Assembly: GCA_028293765.1 (NCBI GenBank)
Contig: JAQGOG010000016.1
Span: 45,971-109,970 of the forward strand
From: Gammaproteobacteria bacterium
GTDB taxonomy: Bacteria; Pseudomonadota; Gammaproteobacteria; Steroidobacterales; Steroidobacteraceae
Direction: 5' to 3'
Length of the DNA stretch: 64,000 nucleotides
Numbering within the stretch: position 1 is the first letter of the stretch; the number at the start of each line of letters is the position of its first letter. A program made the translations under genes and the position numbers. Under the pieces are notes generated by a model that had not been told where the DNA came from, searched no databases, and saw nothing but the letters and a program-made list of their open reading frames with translations. Below, one piece after another: positions 42,301-51,725 of the stretch.

Positions 42301-43647
42301 TCATAGATCCGCGGGTAGTGACGCGCGCAGGTGCCGGAGTGTGTCGCGCAGCTGAGTCGGGGTATAAGCGTCATCGTCCCGCAGCAACCGGTACAGCTCA
42401 TCGAGGTCATGACGGTATCGATCCGCGACACCGGCATCGATCATGAGCAGCTCGATGGCCATTACGGCTTGCTCGGCGCTGATGTAGTCGCGATAGTCCC
42501 CTTCGCTGCCTGCCGCCACGAGGTCGGCGAGCATTCGGGTGGTATCGGCGCGAGCCCAGCGATGCTTCTGCGCCGCCTCCGCCGTGCGCGCAATCGCACG
42601 GGCCAGCTGCGCGCTCGCCGCGGTCACACTTTCCCGGCTTTCGCCGGCAGCTTTTTGCAACGTACGACTCAGCGACAGGATGGCCGTTGCCGCGGATTCG
42701 TCGATCCTTCGCGCGATCACCAACACCATTTTCAGGTGCCCTTCGGGAAAGGGGATGCCTCCCGGTTGCATCAGGCTGGAGAGCAGCCCACGACTCCAAT
42801 CGGAGCGATGCAGCGGATTCTCATGACACGAGTGGCAGTCCAACAGGGCGAGCTCAGGCACGAATGAAGCCTGGACGAGCGGGCCTTGCAGCAGCTGCAT
42901 TTGCTGTTGTGCTGCCGCGAGCTGGCCGTACGCCCACACCTGTACGCGCGGATAAGTGGGCTTGCGTCTTTGATAACCTTCATCCAGTCGATAATGCGGG
43001 GGCTGCAGGGCGAGAAACGTATCGAGCTCGAAGCTGAGCCGCGGGTGACCGGCGCCCATGATCCGGTGCGTCGCGAACTTGTCCTCGTTCCCGTAATGAC
43101 ACGAGAGACACAGGGCTGCGCGTTCGCGCAGATCGGCGGTGGGATACATCCCATTCGCCACGTTGGCGCGGTATGACGCGTCGCGAGATGAATGACTGGT
43201 GAGCCAGGGACCTGCGCCGCCGTGGCAGGCTTCGCAGCTCACGCCGTCCGACAATGTGAAGTCTTTACCCCGCTGGGCGGCTGGGACGTTGTCGCTGTGG
43301 CAATCGAGACAGACTTGCGCCGTCCGCGCATCGGCCAAACCCAGTTTCGCCGCAATGGAGCGGCCTTTCTCGCTGGCGAGCGCGTTATAGGCTTGTGAGT
43401 GCTTATCCTGGTGTGACCAGGTGACGAACTCGTCCAGCCGCACATCGTGCCCGCCCGATGGAGTGACGGAACCGTGACAGACGGAAGAAGCGCACGTTGC
43501 CACACCCATGTGCTTGTTGGGCGATTGATAGGGCAGGAGCGTACTGCCGTTCGTCGTCGCGCCGGCGGCGCGCGGAACGAAGGTAACGACTAGGATGAGC
43601 AGCAGCGCTGCAAGCGTATCCGCGGCTATTCGTGTTTGGTGAACCAC
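42301..43647 (-). CDS. Multihaem cytochrome c, c554-like
   Basis: A 448-residue exported cytochrome (hydrophobic signal TLAALLLILVVTFVPRAAGA). Four CXXCH motifs are seen (CLDCH, CEACH, CLSCH, CHSCH), plus a fifth, noncanonical CASSVCH (CX4CH) near residue 52 at the usual first-haem position of cytochrome c554 family proteins. The region after the haems (about 280-448) is helical. The GTG start at 43647 lies 22 nt inside the end of the upstream decahaem gene, so translation is coupled. Last gene of the six-gene conduit operon. Likely a periplasmic or extracellular electron carrier; the partner is inferred from the operon only. Confidence 0.82.
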   Translation of the reverse strand: MVHQTRIAADTLAALLLILVVTFVPRAAGATTNGSTLLPYQSPNKHMGVATCASSVCHGSVTPSGGHDVRLDEFVTWSHQDKHSQAYNALASEKGRSIAAKLGLADARTAQVCLDCHSDNVPAAQRGKDFTLSDGVSCEACHGGAGPWLTSHSSRDASYRANVANGMYPTADLRERAALCLSCHYGNEDKFATHRIMGAGHPRLSFELDTFLALQPPHYRLDEGYQRRKPTYPRVQVWAYGQLAAAQQQMQLLQGPLVQASFVPELALLDCHSCHENPLHRSDWSRGLLSSLMQPGGIPFPEGHLKMVLVIARRIDESAATAILSLSRTLQKAAGESRESVTAASAQLARAIARTAEAAQKHRWARADTTRMLADLVAAGSEGDYRDYISAEQAVMAIELLMIDAGVADRYRHDLDELYRLLRDDDAYTPTQLRDTLRHLRASLPADL

Positions 43648-46600
43648 GGCTTGCCTGTGCTGTCGAGGTAGAGGCGCTGCATTTCCTCCAACGACAGAGG
43701 TTTCGATCCCAGCCGGCCGAAGACCGCGATCTGATGCCCGGTCTCGTCGACGCCGCGGTCGCGATCCAGGCCCTTCGACAACGCCAGTGCCGGGGCTGAA
43801 GTGGGATACTGCCCGATGAGCTCCGGTCGGGGCTCCGGACTGAATCCGTAGAAGTCCGGCTGGCTCGCCGGGGAAGTGAGCTGCAGCACGGCCAGGCCGG
43901 ACGCGCCGTTGGCCACGTAGGCGAACAACGAAGCGTTCGTTGTCGCGACGACGACATCGCGCACGTCGCGCAACTTGCCGTCGGCGTCGAACAACTCATG
44001 AAGTTTCATCTTTTCCGGCTTCTCGATGTCGACGATCGCCAGGCCCTGATGACCCGAAGCTACGTAGGCGTAGGTGCGAGCGAGATAGACTCGCTGCGCG
44101 TCGGCAAGGGGAACGACGTTGTTGGGTATGAGTCGCGGATGGCGTGGGTCGGTGACGTCGATCGCTTCGAGACCGTCGCGATCGGTCACGAACAGATAGC
44201 GGAATTGCAGAGCACAAGAGCGCGCCTCCTGGAGTGGCACTACACTCTCCAGGCGGGGATTCAGGGGGTCATCGAGATTCAGAACGACCAGCCCGCGATT
44301 GGCGATGACGTAGACGAAGTGACCGCCGATCGCCACGTGACGTGCGCCATCGAGCAGCCCGTTTGGGTTCCAGGTGAGTGCGCGGCGCAGCTGATTGTTG
44401 CGCGGATTGCCGTCAGCGAGCGTGTTGATGTCAGTGAGGATCAGGCCCTCCTTGCTGTCGGTAATCACAGCATAGTTGTATATCGGATGGAACGGCGCCT
44501 CCTGATTGTCCGTACGCATCAGCTTGCCTTGATTCCGATCCGGATGAACCGGCTGATTCGTGGGCAAAGCGACGCAGGTGGCATTCGCGGACTGGATGCG
44601 TGTGTCCTGGCCCAGGGCGCTTGCCGGGCTTGCGACAATCCGCTGACTCACGCCCTTGTTTGCGATGCCGGCAACGTCGAATACCCGTGTGCCATCCGTA
44701 CCTGCGGCCGCGTACAGATACTCACCTCGAAGCTGTAGGCATCTAACCGTCCCGCCGCCGTGGCTGTAGCCGGTCTGCAGTCGCCGGCCGGTGTTCTCAT
44801 GCTTGCGGAAGTTGTCCGGATAGGCGTATTTCTGTAGGTAGCTTCCGATGACGGCCTGCGGCTCGTCCCACTCGGTCACCTGCACGCCCGTCACACCATT
44901 TGCCGTGCCAAGCCACGAATAGTAACCCACGAAGTTGATGAAGTTGGTTCCCTGCAGCAGCAGCTGCGCCATGATGGCGTTGTTATCGTTCTCGGTGGAC
45001 AGGTGGCAGTCGTCACAGGTCTTCGTTTCGGTGCTCCGCTCGGTGTGCGGGTAGTGGGCGTTGAAGGCCTGCGAGCTGTAGCCGCTCGCGGAGATCGGTG
45101 GCTGCTGAATATAAACCTTCTCGCGGTTTGCGTTCGTCGAGGAGACCACGAGGGCGGAGCTGGAGCGAACCGGAGCGATACGCCCGCCGTCGATTCCGCC
45201 GCGGCGGCCGAGCATGAACATCTCATCGCGGGCCACTTGAGGATTGTAGGTTGCGAACACACGCGCCTCACCGCCTTCGTAGTGATGGCTCGGCGACTTC
45301 CAGTTCGCCTCGGTGGGCAGGTGGCAGCCGCCGCAGCTCGTGGTCCATGACGTGTGGCAGGAATAGCACTCCATGTCGTCCGTCCCGTGGGCACGGTTAT
45401 TCTGCGAAACCTGCGGGCCCCATTCCTGAGAGGTTGTGTTGCGGCTCATGAGCTTGGCGCGGGCGGCGCGGGCGTTGTAGTCCGGGGACGCCGGATTGAC
45501 AGTGTCCTTGACGAGCTTGACGCGCCAGGCAACGTCCGGATTGAGCATGGATCGTTGATAGAGATGGCCGTCGCGCCATTCGAAGCGCTTGCGCCCATCG
45601 GGATTGCGAAGCAGGGTCAGGTCACGGCCGGCGGGTGCGGCAGCCGGTCCGGAGGTGCGTAGCGTCGGATAGGCGTCAGGTGTGCCATGGCAGTCGATGC
45701 AATCGATTTCAACCGCGTGCGCCACTTCACCATAGATGTATCCGTTGCCATGGTTGTCCTGCGCGAAGTGGCAGTCGACGCAGTGCATTCCCATCTGCAG
45801 ATGAATCGAATTGAGGTGGACGGCCTTGCTGAACTTCAGGGGGTCTGAGTTGGCGACCACGTTGCCCGCCGCATCGAGCAGCTTGCCGTGCCGGTCGCGT
45901 TTGTAGACGGCACGGAAGTTCCAGCCGTGCCCGTGGTAGTCCGCGAACTGCGTGTCGTGGAGCTGGGGATTGAGCTCACTCACCTTGGAGAGGAAAGCAG
46001 GGTCGCCCCACAGCCCGCGGGGCGCGGCGCCTTCGGGATTGCGATCGTTGACCTTGCGGACCTCTTCGGCTGAAGGGTTGCGCTGCTCCCGCGGCCACAT
46101 GGCGGGAGCGTCGGATTCGTAGTCCCACATGGTGTAGCCCATGAACGTGTTCATGAACATGTTGGGCTGATGCATGTGGCAGACGATGCATTGGCTCGTC
46201 GGAATGGCTCGCGTGAAGCGGTGTCCCAGGGGATGGCCGGACTCGGATTTGTCGATCGTGGGATCGCTCGTCTGGCTGCGGCCATCGTGGCCGAAGCGTG
46301 CGTAAGAACCGGAGTTGAGCGGATCCCGGTCGTTTGCATAAACGACGTGGCAGGCGGAGCACCCGGAGCTTCGATAGTCGCCCGGCTGATCGTTGGTGCC
46401 GAGGAACCACGTGAACGGGTCGTTCAACCGTGTCTTGTGCAGGTTGAGCACGGGCACGGCGATATCTCCCCCGGTGCCCGGTCCGCGGTTGGATTGATGA
46501 ATGTCGGGGCGCCCTGGCTCGTTGAGCTGTTGCAGGCCGCCCGCCGAATTCGGCAAGCCGATCTCGGGAAAGCGGTTGCCGGTGATGCGGCCGCCGCGCT

Positions 46601-47360
46601 CGAACACGCGAAAGACGTCTGCCGGCCGCACCGATTCCCATTTTGGCAGGGGCAGCAGCTGCGGTAGGACGCCGTGCTCGCGTAACGCAACCTCAGCCTC
46701 GCTGAGGACGGGACCTTTGAGCACAGCCGGCTGCCCGTCGGAGGTGTAGGCTTCGCCGAGCACATAGTTCTTGTAGGGCAGAACGCCGTTGTTGTAAGAC
46801 GCGCCACCCCAGAACATCGCCCCGGTGGACATGAGGCTGCGCAGGGCGGAGGCGATGATCTGCTGATGACAGGCGCCGCACGCTTGCTTCACTACCCGGT
46901 AGTCCGCCGGGTTCACGAAGCGCACGTAATCGGGAGATTCCCGATTCAGTAATGTGTAGCTGCGTTGTGGGTTCGCGCTGCTTGGAAAATTCCACTCCTG
47001 CGGAAACCGCGGCAACACGTGCGCGTGGTCGCGTGCTGCAATGTAGGCGGGTGCGGAACGTGGGAGCTTCGATTTGAGGGCTATCCCCGCGTCGCCACCA
47101 TGACAGTCCGTACAACCCAGCGCGACCGCTGCGTTCGGATGCATAGTCTGGCTCTCGGTAGCCTCATGGCAACTCAGGCAGCCCGCGCTTTTTCTCTCAA
47201 CGTCAGCTGCGGTCTGCGCCGCCGGAGCCGCTGGTGTGCGTGGATAGGCCGTCGGTGAATTTTGGGCAGGCGAAGGCTGTGCCCAGAACGCCCCCACGGC
47301 TGCTAGCGCAATCGCCCTTGCGATGACGCGCGCTGCGCTTTGAATTCGACGCCGAGTCAT
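43626..47360 (-). CDS. Decahaem cytochrome c with LVIVD-type beta-propeller
   Basis: A 1244-residue exported protein (signal VIARAIALAAVGAFWAQPSPAQ). Ten CXXCH motifs lie between about residues 58 and 780: CLSCH, CTDCH, CGACH, CSACH, CIVCH, CVDCH, CIDCH, CYSCH, CGGCH and CDDCH. Extra His residues between them can be the distal ligands. From about 850 to 1200 comes a repeat domain of the LVIVD type (YVIANRGLVVLNLDDPLNPR, FVTDRDGLEAIDVTDPRHPR, YVASGHQGLAIVDIEKPEK, YVANGASGLAVLQLTSP), a beta-propeller often found in surface proteins. This is the best candidate for the outer-face, substrate-contacting cytochrome of the conduit. It lies 1 nt after the barrel gene. Confidence 0.88.
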   Translation of the reverse strand: MTRRRIQSAARVIARAIALAAVGAFWAQPSPAQNSPTAYPRTPAAPAAQTAADVERKSAGCLSCHEATESQTMHPNAAVALGCTDCHGGDAGIALKSKLPRSAPAYIAARDHAHVLPRFPQEWNFPSSANPQRSYTLLNRESPDYVRFVNPADYRVVKQACGACHQQIIASALRSLMSTGAMFWGGASYNNGVLPYKNYVLGEAYTSDGQPAVLKGPVLSEAEVALREHGVLPQLLPLPKWESVRPADVFRVFERGGRITGNRFPEIGLPNSAGGLQQLNEPGRPDIHQSNRGPGTGGDIAVPVLNLHKTRLNDPFTWFLGTNDQPGDYRSSGCSACHVVYANDRDPLNSGSYARFGHDGRSQTSDPTIDKSESGHPLGHRFTRAIPTSQCIVCHMHQPNMFMNTFMGYTMWDYESDAPAMWPREQRNPSAEEVRKVNDRNPEGAAPRGLWGDPAFLSKVSELNPQLHDTQFADYHGHGWNFRAVYKRDRHGKLLDAAGNVVANSDPLKFSKAVHLNSIHLQMGMHCVDCHFAQDNHGNGYIYGEVAHAVEIDCIDCHGTPDAYPTLRTSGPAAAPAGRDLTLLRNPDGRKRFEWRDGHLYQRSMLNPDVAWRVKLVKDTVNPASPDYNARAARAKLMSRNTTSQEWGPQVSQNNRAHGTDDMECYSCHTSWTTSCGGCHLPTEANWKSPSHHYEGGEARVFATYNPQVARDEMFMLGRRGGIDGGRIAPVRSSSALVVSSTNANREKVYIQQPPISASGYSSQAFNAHYPHTERSTETKTCDDCHLSTENDNNAIMAQLLLQGTNFINFVGYYSWLGTANGVTGVQVTEWDEPQAVIGSYLQKYAYPDNFRKHENTGRRLQTGYSHGGGTVRCLQLRGEYLYAAAGTDGTRVFDVAGIANKGVSQRIVASPASALGQDTRIQSANATCVALPTNQPVHPDRNQGKLMRTDNQEAPFHPIYNYAVITDSKEGLILTDINTLADGNPRNNQLRRALTWNPNGLLDGARHVAIGGHFVYVIANRGLVVLNLDDPLNPRLESVVPLQEARSCALQFRYLFVTDRDGLEAIDVTDPRHPRLIPNNVVPLADAQRVYLARTYAYVASGHQGLAIVDIEKPEKMKLHELFDADGKLRDVRDVVVATTNASLFAYVANGASGLAVLQLTSPASQPDFYGFSPEPRPELIGQYPTSAPALALSKGLDRDRGVDETGHQIAVFGRLGSKPLSLEEMQRLYLDSTGKPWFTKHE

Positions 47361-47361
47361 G

Positions 47362-49083
47362 TCAGTACGTCACGATGATGTTGAAGAAAGCGGAATAGGG
47401 CGTGCCGCTGCCATACAGGCTGCGATAACCCCGCCCAGGGTTCAGCACAGCTCCGGTGAGGCGCAGGATGAGATTCTGGGTGTCGAACGGGCGGTAAAAC
47501 GCGTTGAGCGAGACGTCCTGCCCGATGTCCTTCGCAATTCCTGTGCGCCCGGTGACGACTTGCAGCGGCGCGACTGCCGCGAACCAGAGCTGGTTGGCAT
47601 CGGCCGAGATACGCACCGTGGGCGTGATGTCCAAGTCCGCGCCTATGCCGAGCAAGGTGAGTCCGGGTCCCTCTGAGCTCGATTGCGCGCCGGCCGCGCT
47701 CGGGCGCAGATCGTCGAACAGTCGGTCCCGCTGTTTCAGATCCAGTCCGCCGCCTAGCGGCAGCCGCTGATGCAGGAAGAAGCTCGAGTCGGTGCCGGCG
47801 AATATTGGACTGGAATTCAGGCCCGCAAAGCCCGTGGCGCGCCGATCCCGCGGATTGGCATCTCCGGAGGCATGCAGTGCCGAGAATCGCAGCCGCGTCC
47901 AGTCGAAGTCGACGGAGAACTCCCCCGCCGCGAAGAATGCGCGCACGCTGGTGTCGGCTTGGACCAGCATGCCGGGGGATTCCCTGCCCAGCGCGTAGTA
48001 CAGCGAGCCGGTGAAGTTGAGGCGGCCGAAGTGACCGTCGCCGCTGTAACCCAGATACGTGATGTCGTAGTCGTGGCGCGCGCCAGAGGCGAAGGTGGGT
48101 GCCGCACCCGCCGTCTCGCTGCCCGCGACGAGGTGCGCGCCGGGTGCCCGGTTGCGCTCGTAAATGACTGCGAGCTCCGAGTTGAAGCCGGGTACGAACA
48201 GATCCTGGCGGTACAGATTCGCCATGAAGATGTCGTCGTGCGGGACCGTCGCCCCGATGTCGTTGAGGCGCGCGGCGTTCTTCGCAAGGGGCCGGAACCA
48301 GCCCAGGTTGTACTGGTAGACGTCGTTCGCGCGCGTGCCGAACAGGCGCACGCCGACCGGCTGGTCGAGCATGAGGAAGCCGCGAAAGTCCGTGGTGACC
48401 GGCTGTATGCCGACACGCACGCTGTCGAAGTCGTACTGCGGCGAAACGTCGCGCAGGTGCTTCTCGAAGAACAGGGCCTGCACCGCGAAAGTGGTGCTGC
48501 CCGAGCTGCCGGCGTCAGTGCGCGTCCGGTTGTAGTTGACCGCGGGCGAGAAACGAAACTGATAGTCGGGCGGACGGAAGACCGTGTCGCCCTTGTAGAG
48601 GATGGCATCGAAGTTGGCCGTCTCGCTGAAAAAGAGCTGCCCGCTGTTGCCCAGGCCGGCGCCCGCGGGCACCTGGCGCGGCTCCAGGAGTGAGCTCGAT
48701 GCGGCCGACAAGCCGGTAAACCAATCGGTCCCGAATACAGGGCGGTCGCCCTTGAGCGGATTGTTGCCCGCATACGGATCTGCGCGGTTGTCCTCGTAGC
48801 CCAGGGATTCGACGATGCGCCACCGGTTGGTCAACGGCTCGGGCCCCGGTAGCTGCTCGGCATGCGGCAGGGGCAGCCGATCGGGGTCGCACGGCGGAGT
48901 CTGCGGTGGCTGCGCTTCAGGCACCCCGGGACGCCGGCGCGAGTCCGATTGCGACGCCGGTGCGCAAGCGCTCGACGGATCCGGGACGTCGGCCGCCGCT
49001 ACGGTCCGCACGATCGTGAGCAGGCAGGCAGCGGCGAAGCGAGCGGCCGCGTGCGTGGCCGGCCGGGGCGGATTCACCTTCAT
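47362..49083 (-). CDS. Outer-membrane beta-barrel of the cytochrome conduit
   Basis: A 573-residue protein. The signal peptide (about residues 10-30) and the ATG at 49083 set the start; the longer frame to 49215 overlaps the upstream cytochrome gene. After a Pro-rich segment the rest is amphipathic beta-strand (about 100 to the end), closing with YSAFFNIIVTY, a C-terminal aromatic as in outer-membrane proteins. It sits between two decahaem genes, the order seen in porin-cytochrome conduits (MtrCAB, PCC), where a barrel lets a periplasmic multihaem protein contact an extracellular one. It has no sequence similarity to MtrB that I can detect by eye. Confidence 0.75.
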   Translation of the reverse strand: MKVNPPRPATHAAARFAAACLLTIVRTVAAADVPDPSSACAPASQSDSRRRPGVPEAQPPQTPPCDPDRLPLPHAEQLPGPEPLTNRWRIVESLGYEDNRADPYAGNNPLKGDRPVFGTDWFTGLSAASSSLLEPRQVPAGAGLGNSGQLFFSETANFDAILYKGDTVFRPPDYQFRFSPAVNYNRTRTDAGSSGSTTFAVQALFFEKHLRDVSPQYDFDSVRVGIQPVTTDFRGFLMLDQPVGVRLFGTRANDVYQYNLGWFRPLAKNAARLNDIGATVPHDDIFMANLYRQDLFVPGFNSELAVIYERNRAPGAHLVAGSETAGAAPTFASGARHDYDITYLGYSGDGHFGRLNFTGSLYYALGRESPGMLVQADTSVRAFFAAGEFSVDFDWTRLRFSALHASGDANPRDRRATGFAGLNSSPIFAGTDSSFFLHQRLPLGGGLDLKQRDRLFDDLRPSAAGAQSSSEGPGLTLLGIGADLDITPTVRISADANQLWFAAVAPLQVVTGRTGIAKDIGQDVSLNAFYRPFDTQNLILRLTGAVLNPGRGYRSLYGSGTPYSAFFNIIVTY

Positions 49084-49099
49084 GCGCGATCTCCGCTCA

Positions 49100-50806
49100 T
49101 CACGGGTGCCGTTTCGCCTGTATGCCCGTCTCGAACAATCCACGGCCGGGCAGATGAAATGTGTGGCACATCCCGCAGTCGGAGGCGAGCTTGGTCGTAT
49201 CCGCGGAGCCGCCATGACACTGGCGGCAAACTCCGATCACCGGCATCAGGACGTCGGCGCTCGCTTTTGAGGCAGCCGCTTTTGTGTGACAGGTCGTGCA
49301 AGCGGTCGTGGTATGACTCGCGTGGCTGAATTGGGCAAGCGGCATCCAGTCCTGGGTGATCCGCACGGGCTCGACTTGCCACTGAGCGAACCCGGTCGCG
49401 CCGGGAACCCGCGTGATGCGGTGACATTCGACGCACACGCGCTTTTCGAGCAACTCCCGCGCTATCAACAGCGATTGTTGGTCCGCCCAATCGCGCGCCC
49501 GGCGCTGTTCGTCGCGCGTCATGACCTCCCGTTCCCCACCCGGGCGGCGCGCACCGGGGGACGCGCGTTGGTCCGGTGGAGTGGGCGAATTCAGATAGGT
49601 CCGGATGAAGTGTGCCTGGAGTGTTTCGAACACTCGCGTGACATCTCCGTGAGCTACCGCCGTGGCGGGATCGTGCTCGTCGAATTGCAGACTGTGGCAA
49701 CGGGAACAATGTGCTTCCATGCTGATCGGCAGCATTTGCCGTCCGCTGGTATTCGGCCGGTGGCAATCCTGACATTGCAACACTTCGTAACCGTTCGGCG
49801 CCTTGATGCCTTTGGGCTTCAGATGCTCGGCATGCGAGAAACTCAAGTTGGAATGCTCCTCGGCGCGCACGCCCGGCGGCGGACGAACCGTGTGCCACTG
49901 AGGCGGCGTGCTCGAGCCGGAGCGTTCCAGCAGGGTCGGTCTGAAATCCGGATGGTGCGCCCCGAAATCGCCGACGTCGAGCAGATCGGTGTTGCTCTTG
50001 AGCTGCCGCAGGTGACTGTGGCAGTCGGTACACAGCCGGGAATCGCGTTGAATGAGCCGGCTCGGCTGCTGGTGCTCGACATGACAGTCGCCGCAGCGAT
50101 GTTGCGCGAAAAGTGCAACGTCGGCCGTCCTGACATCGACGTGATGCTGCACATTCTTGTGACATGCCGTGCATTGCGTATCGCCGACGTGACGAAAAGG
50201 CGCGGCGTGGCAGGCGTTGCAGTTGCCGCCAATGGATTGGTGCGACGGATGCAACGGCCCGGACTCCCACAGCCGATCGCTCGGCACCCAGGTGTTGGAG
50301 CGCAGGATCGGCCGGGCCGGTACATTCAGGGCGGCGAATAGCGCTGGCGCCAGAAATACGGCGATCACGCCCAGAACGAGCAACCACGACCATAGGTGAG
50401 CGCTGAGCCGTGTTTCGCGCAGCGACAGAGAATGCAGCGCCGGGAGGTCCGCCTCGTCCGATGCACTCGGTTCGCTGACCTCGAGTTGAACCGCGGCATT
50501 TCTGCGCGCCCGCCGAACGGTGATCGTCGTCGCGCCAATCTGTACCGTGTCGCCTTCCGAGAGTGAGGCGACGGTACGCCACCGGCCGTTCACGCGTATC
50601 CGCTCGCGACCGCACGACTCTATGCGGAGTCTGCCGGCATGGGGGCGAATGACGGCATGCCGCGGAGCGACCTTCGGGTCCAGAAGCTGCAGATCCTGGA
50701 AGCTGGCGCGGCCTATCGTCAGGCGTCGCTTGCGCAGAACGTATTCCCGCGTCTGCCTGCCGCCCGCCTGGCCGCCGGCGGGAGAGATGAATATTTGCAC
50801 TTGCAC
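49100..50806 (-). CDS. FHA domain - transmembrane - decahaem cytochrome fusion
   Basis: A 568-residue protein with an N-terminal FHA domain (about residues 20-105; LTIGRASFQDLQLLDPKVAPRHAVI, IRVNGRWRTVASLSEGDTVQIG), containing the conserved GR and RHA-type residues. One membrane helix follows (about 139-160, LWSWLLVLGVIAVFLAPALF). The periplasmic part has ten CXXCH motifs (CNACH, CTACH, CGDCH, CTDCH, CQDCH, CSRCH, CVECH, CTTCH, CRQCH, CGMCH). FHA domains bind phosphothreonine peptides, so the cytoplasmic face could respond to Ser/Thr kinase signalling or dock a partner. The decahaem part would take electrons from the membrane dihaem protein encoded 6 nt upstream and pass them to the outer-membrane complex. 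Confidence 0.87.
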   Translation of the reverse strand: MQVQIFISPAGGQAGGRQTREYVLRKRRLTIGRASFQDLQLLDPKVAPRHAVIRPHAGRLRIESCGRERIRVNGRWRTVASLSEGDTVQIGATTITVRRARRNAAVQLEVSEPSASDEADLPALHSLSLRETRLSAHLWSWLLVLGVIAVFLAPALFAALNVPARPILRSNTWVPSDRLWESGPLHPSHQSIGGNCNACHAAPFRHVGDTQCTACHKNVQHHVDVRTADVALFAQHRCGDCHVEHQQPSRLIQRDSRLCTDCHSHLRQLKSNTDLLDVGDFGAHHPDFRPTLLERSGSSTPPQWHTVRPPPGVRAEEHSNLSFSHAEHLKPKGIKAPNGYEVLQCQDCHRPNTSGRQMLPISMEAHCSRCHSLQFDEHDPATAVAHGDVTRVFETLQAHFIRTYLNSPTPPDQRASPGARRPGGEREVMTRDEQRRARDWADQQSLLIARELLEKRVCVECHRITRVPGATGFAQWQVEPVRITQDWMPLAQFSHASHTTTACTTCHTKAAASKASADVLMPVIGVCRQCHGGSADTTKLASDCGMCHTFHLPGRGLFETGIQAKRHP

Positions 50807-50812
50807 TGGCGT

Positions 50813-51703
50813 TCACCAGTAGAAGAACACTGCCAGCACGTGGATGAGCAGCGCGGCCAGCAGCCCGAAACACAGCGGGAGATGCAGATAAAGCCAGAAC
50901 TGGAGCAGGCCTTGCAGCTGAATATCCTTCTGCAGCTTGCCTACGAGAACCGCCTTTTCGCCCGCCACTTCGAGCAGCTCTTGCAGCCTCGCATCGAAGG
51001 TTGCGTCGTGAGCGGCAGCGTGTTCCTGCGCCAGCCTCTGGATGAGAACGTGTTGGCCTTCATTGGACACGATCTGTGCGAACGCAGCGCCGCGCCCGGC
51101 ATCGGGTATCAGGATGGCCGAAAGGTCGCGCCCGCGAAGTTGCTCCCAGACGCCGCCGCCCAGATGCGTGCGCCGAATCGCGTGGTCGACGAGCGCCTGG
51201 ATCCTGTTATCGAGCGTGCTGGCCAGGGCCCGTGCGCGTCCATCGAGCTTGCTGAGCTGCTCGAGCAGCGTCTCGCGGCTCAGATTGCCTCGTTGCCGGC
51301 TGATGAGTCCCGGATACCGCGCATAGACATAAACCCCCCAGCCGCCGCTGACCACCACGAGCAGCAACAGAACGAATGCGGCGGTGTGAACGTTCCGGCC
51401 GAACTCGAATGCGCAGTGCAGCGCGGCAATGCAAAGGGTCGCGACGCCCAGGTAGATGTGGGCCGATAACCATCCCGAGGCACTCCCTGACGGCGAGCGG
51501 AATGAGCGGCGTCGAACCCCATACAAGGCCAGATATACGATCAGCACAGCGGCGACCGTTCCAAGCGTATAACCCAGCCACGTGCCGCCGCTCTGTGCCT
51601 CGCGCCGTGCGTCGATTACATAGGCCAGCACTGCGCCCAGGCAGAGCGCGAGGGCGGAAAAGCCGTACCGATAGTTCCGGTAGTTGATGAACGATGCATG
51701 CAT
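50813..51703 (-). CDS. Five-helix membrane protein, candidate dihaem cytochrome b
   Basis: A 296-residue inner-membrane protein with hydrophobic helices at about 12-30, 42-63, 80-103, 107-128 and 267-293, and a long soluble loop (130-260, partly coiled coil). Two helices each carry a pair of His spaced 14 apart: His82/His96 and His274/His288. The same spacing occurs in the haem-b helices of the cytochrome bc1 family, so two haems b can be bound across the membrane. A quinol-oxidising or quinone-reducing role linking the FAD/Fe-S subunit to the decahaem protein fits. I cannot name a family with confidence. Confidence 0.7.
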   Translation of the reverse strand: MHASFINYRNYRYGFSALALCLGAVLAYVIDARREAQSGGTWLGYTLGTVAAVLIVYLALYGVRRRSFRSPSGSASGWLSAHIYLGVATLCIAALHCAFEFGRNVHTAAFVLLLLVVVSGGWGVYVYARYPGLISRQRGNLSRETLLEQLSKLDGRARALASTLDNRIQALVDHAIRRTHLGGGVWEQLRGRDLSAILIPDAGRGAAFAQIVSNEGQHVLIQRLAQEHAAAHDATFDARLQELLEVAGEKAVLVGKLQKDIQLQGLLQFWLYLHLPLCFGLLAALLIHVLAVFFYW

Positions 51704-51725
51704 AGGCGATGGACCAATGCGACGC

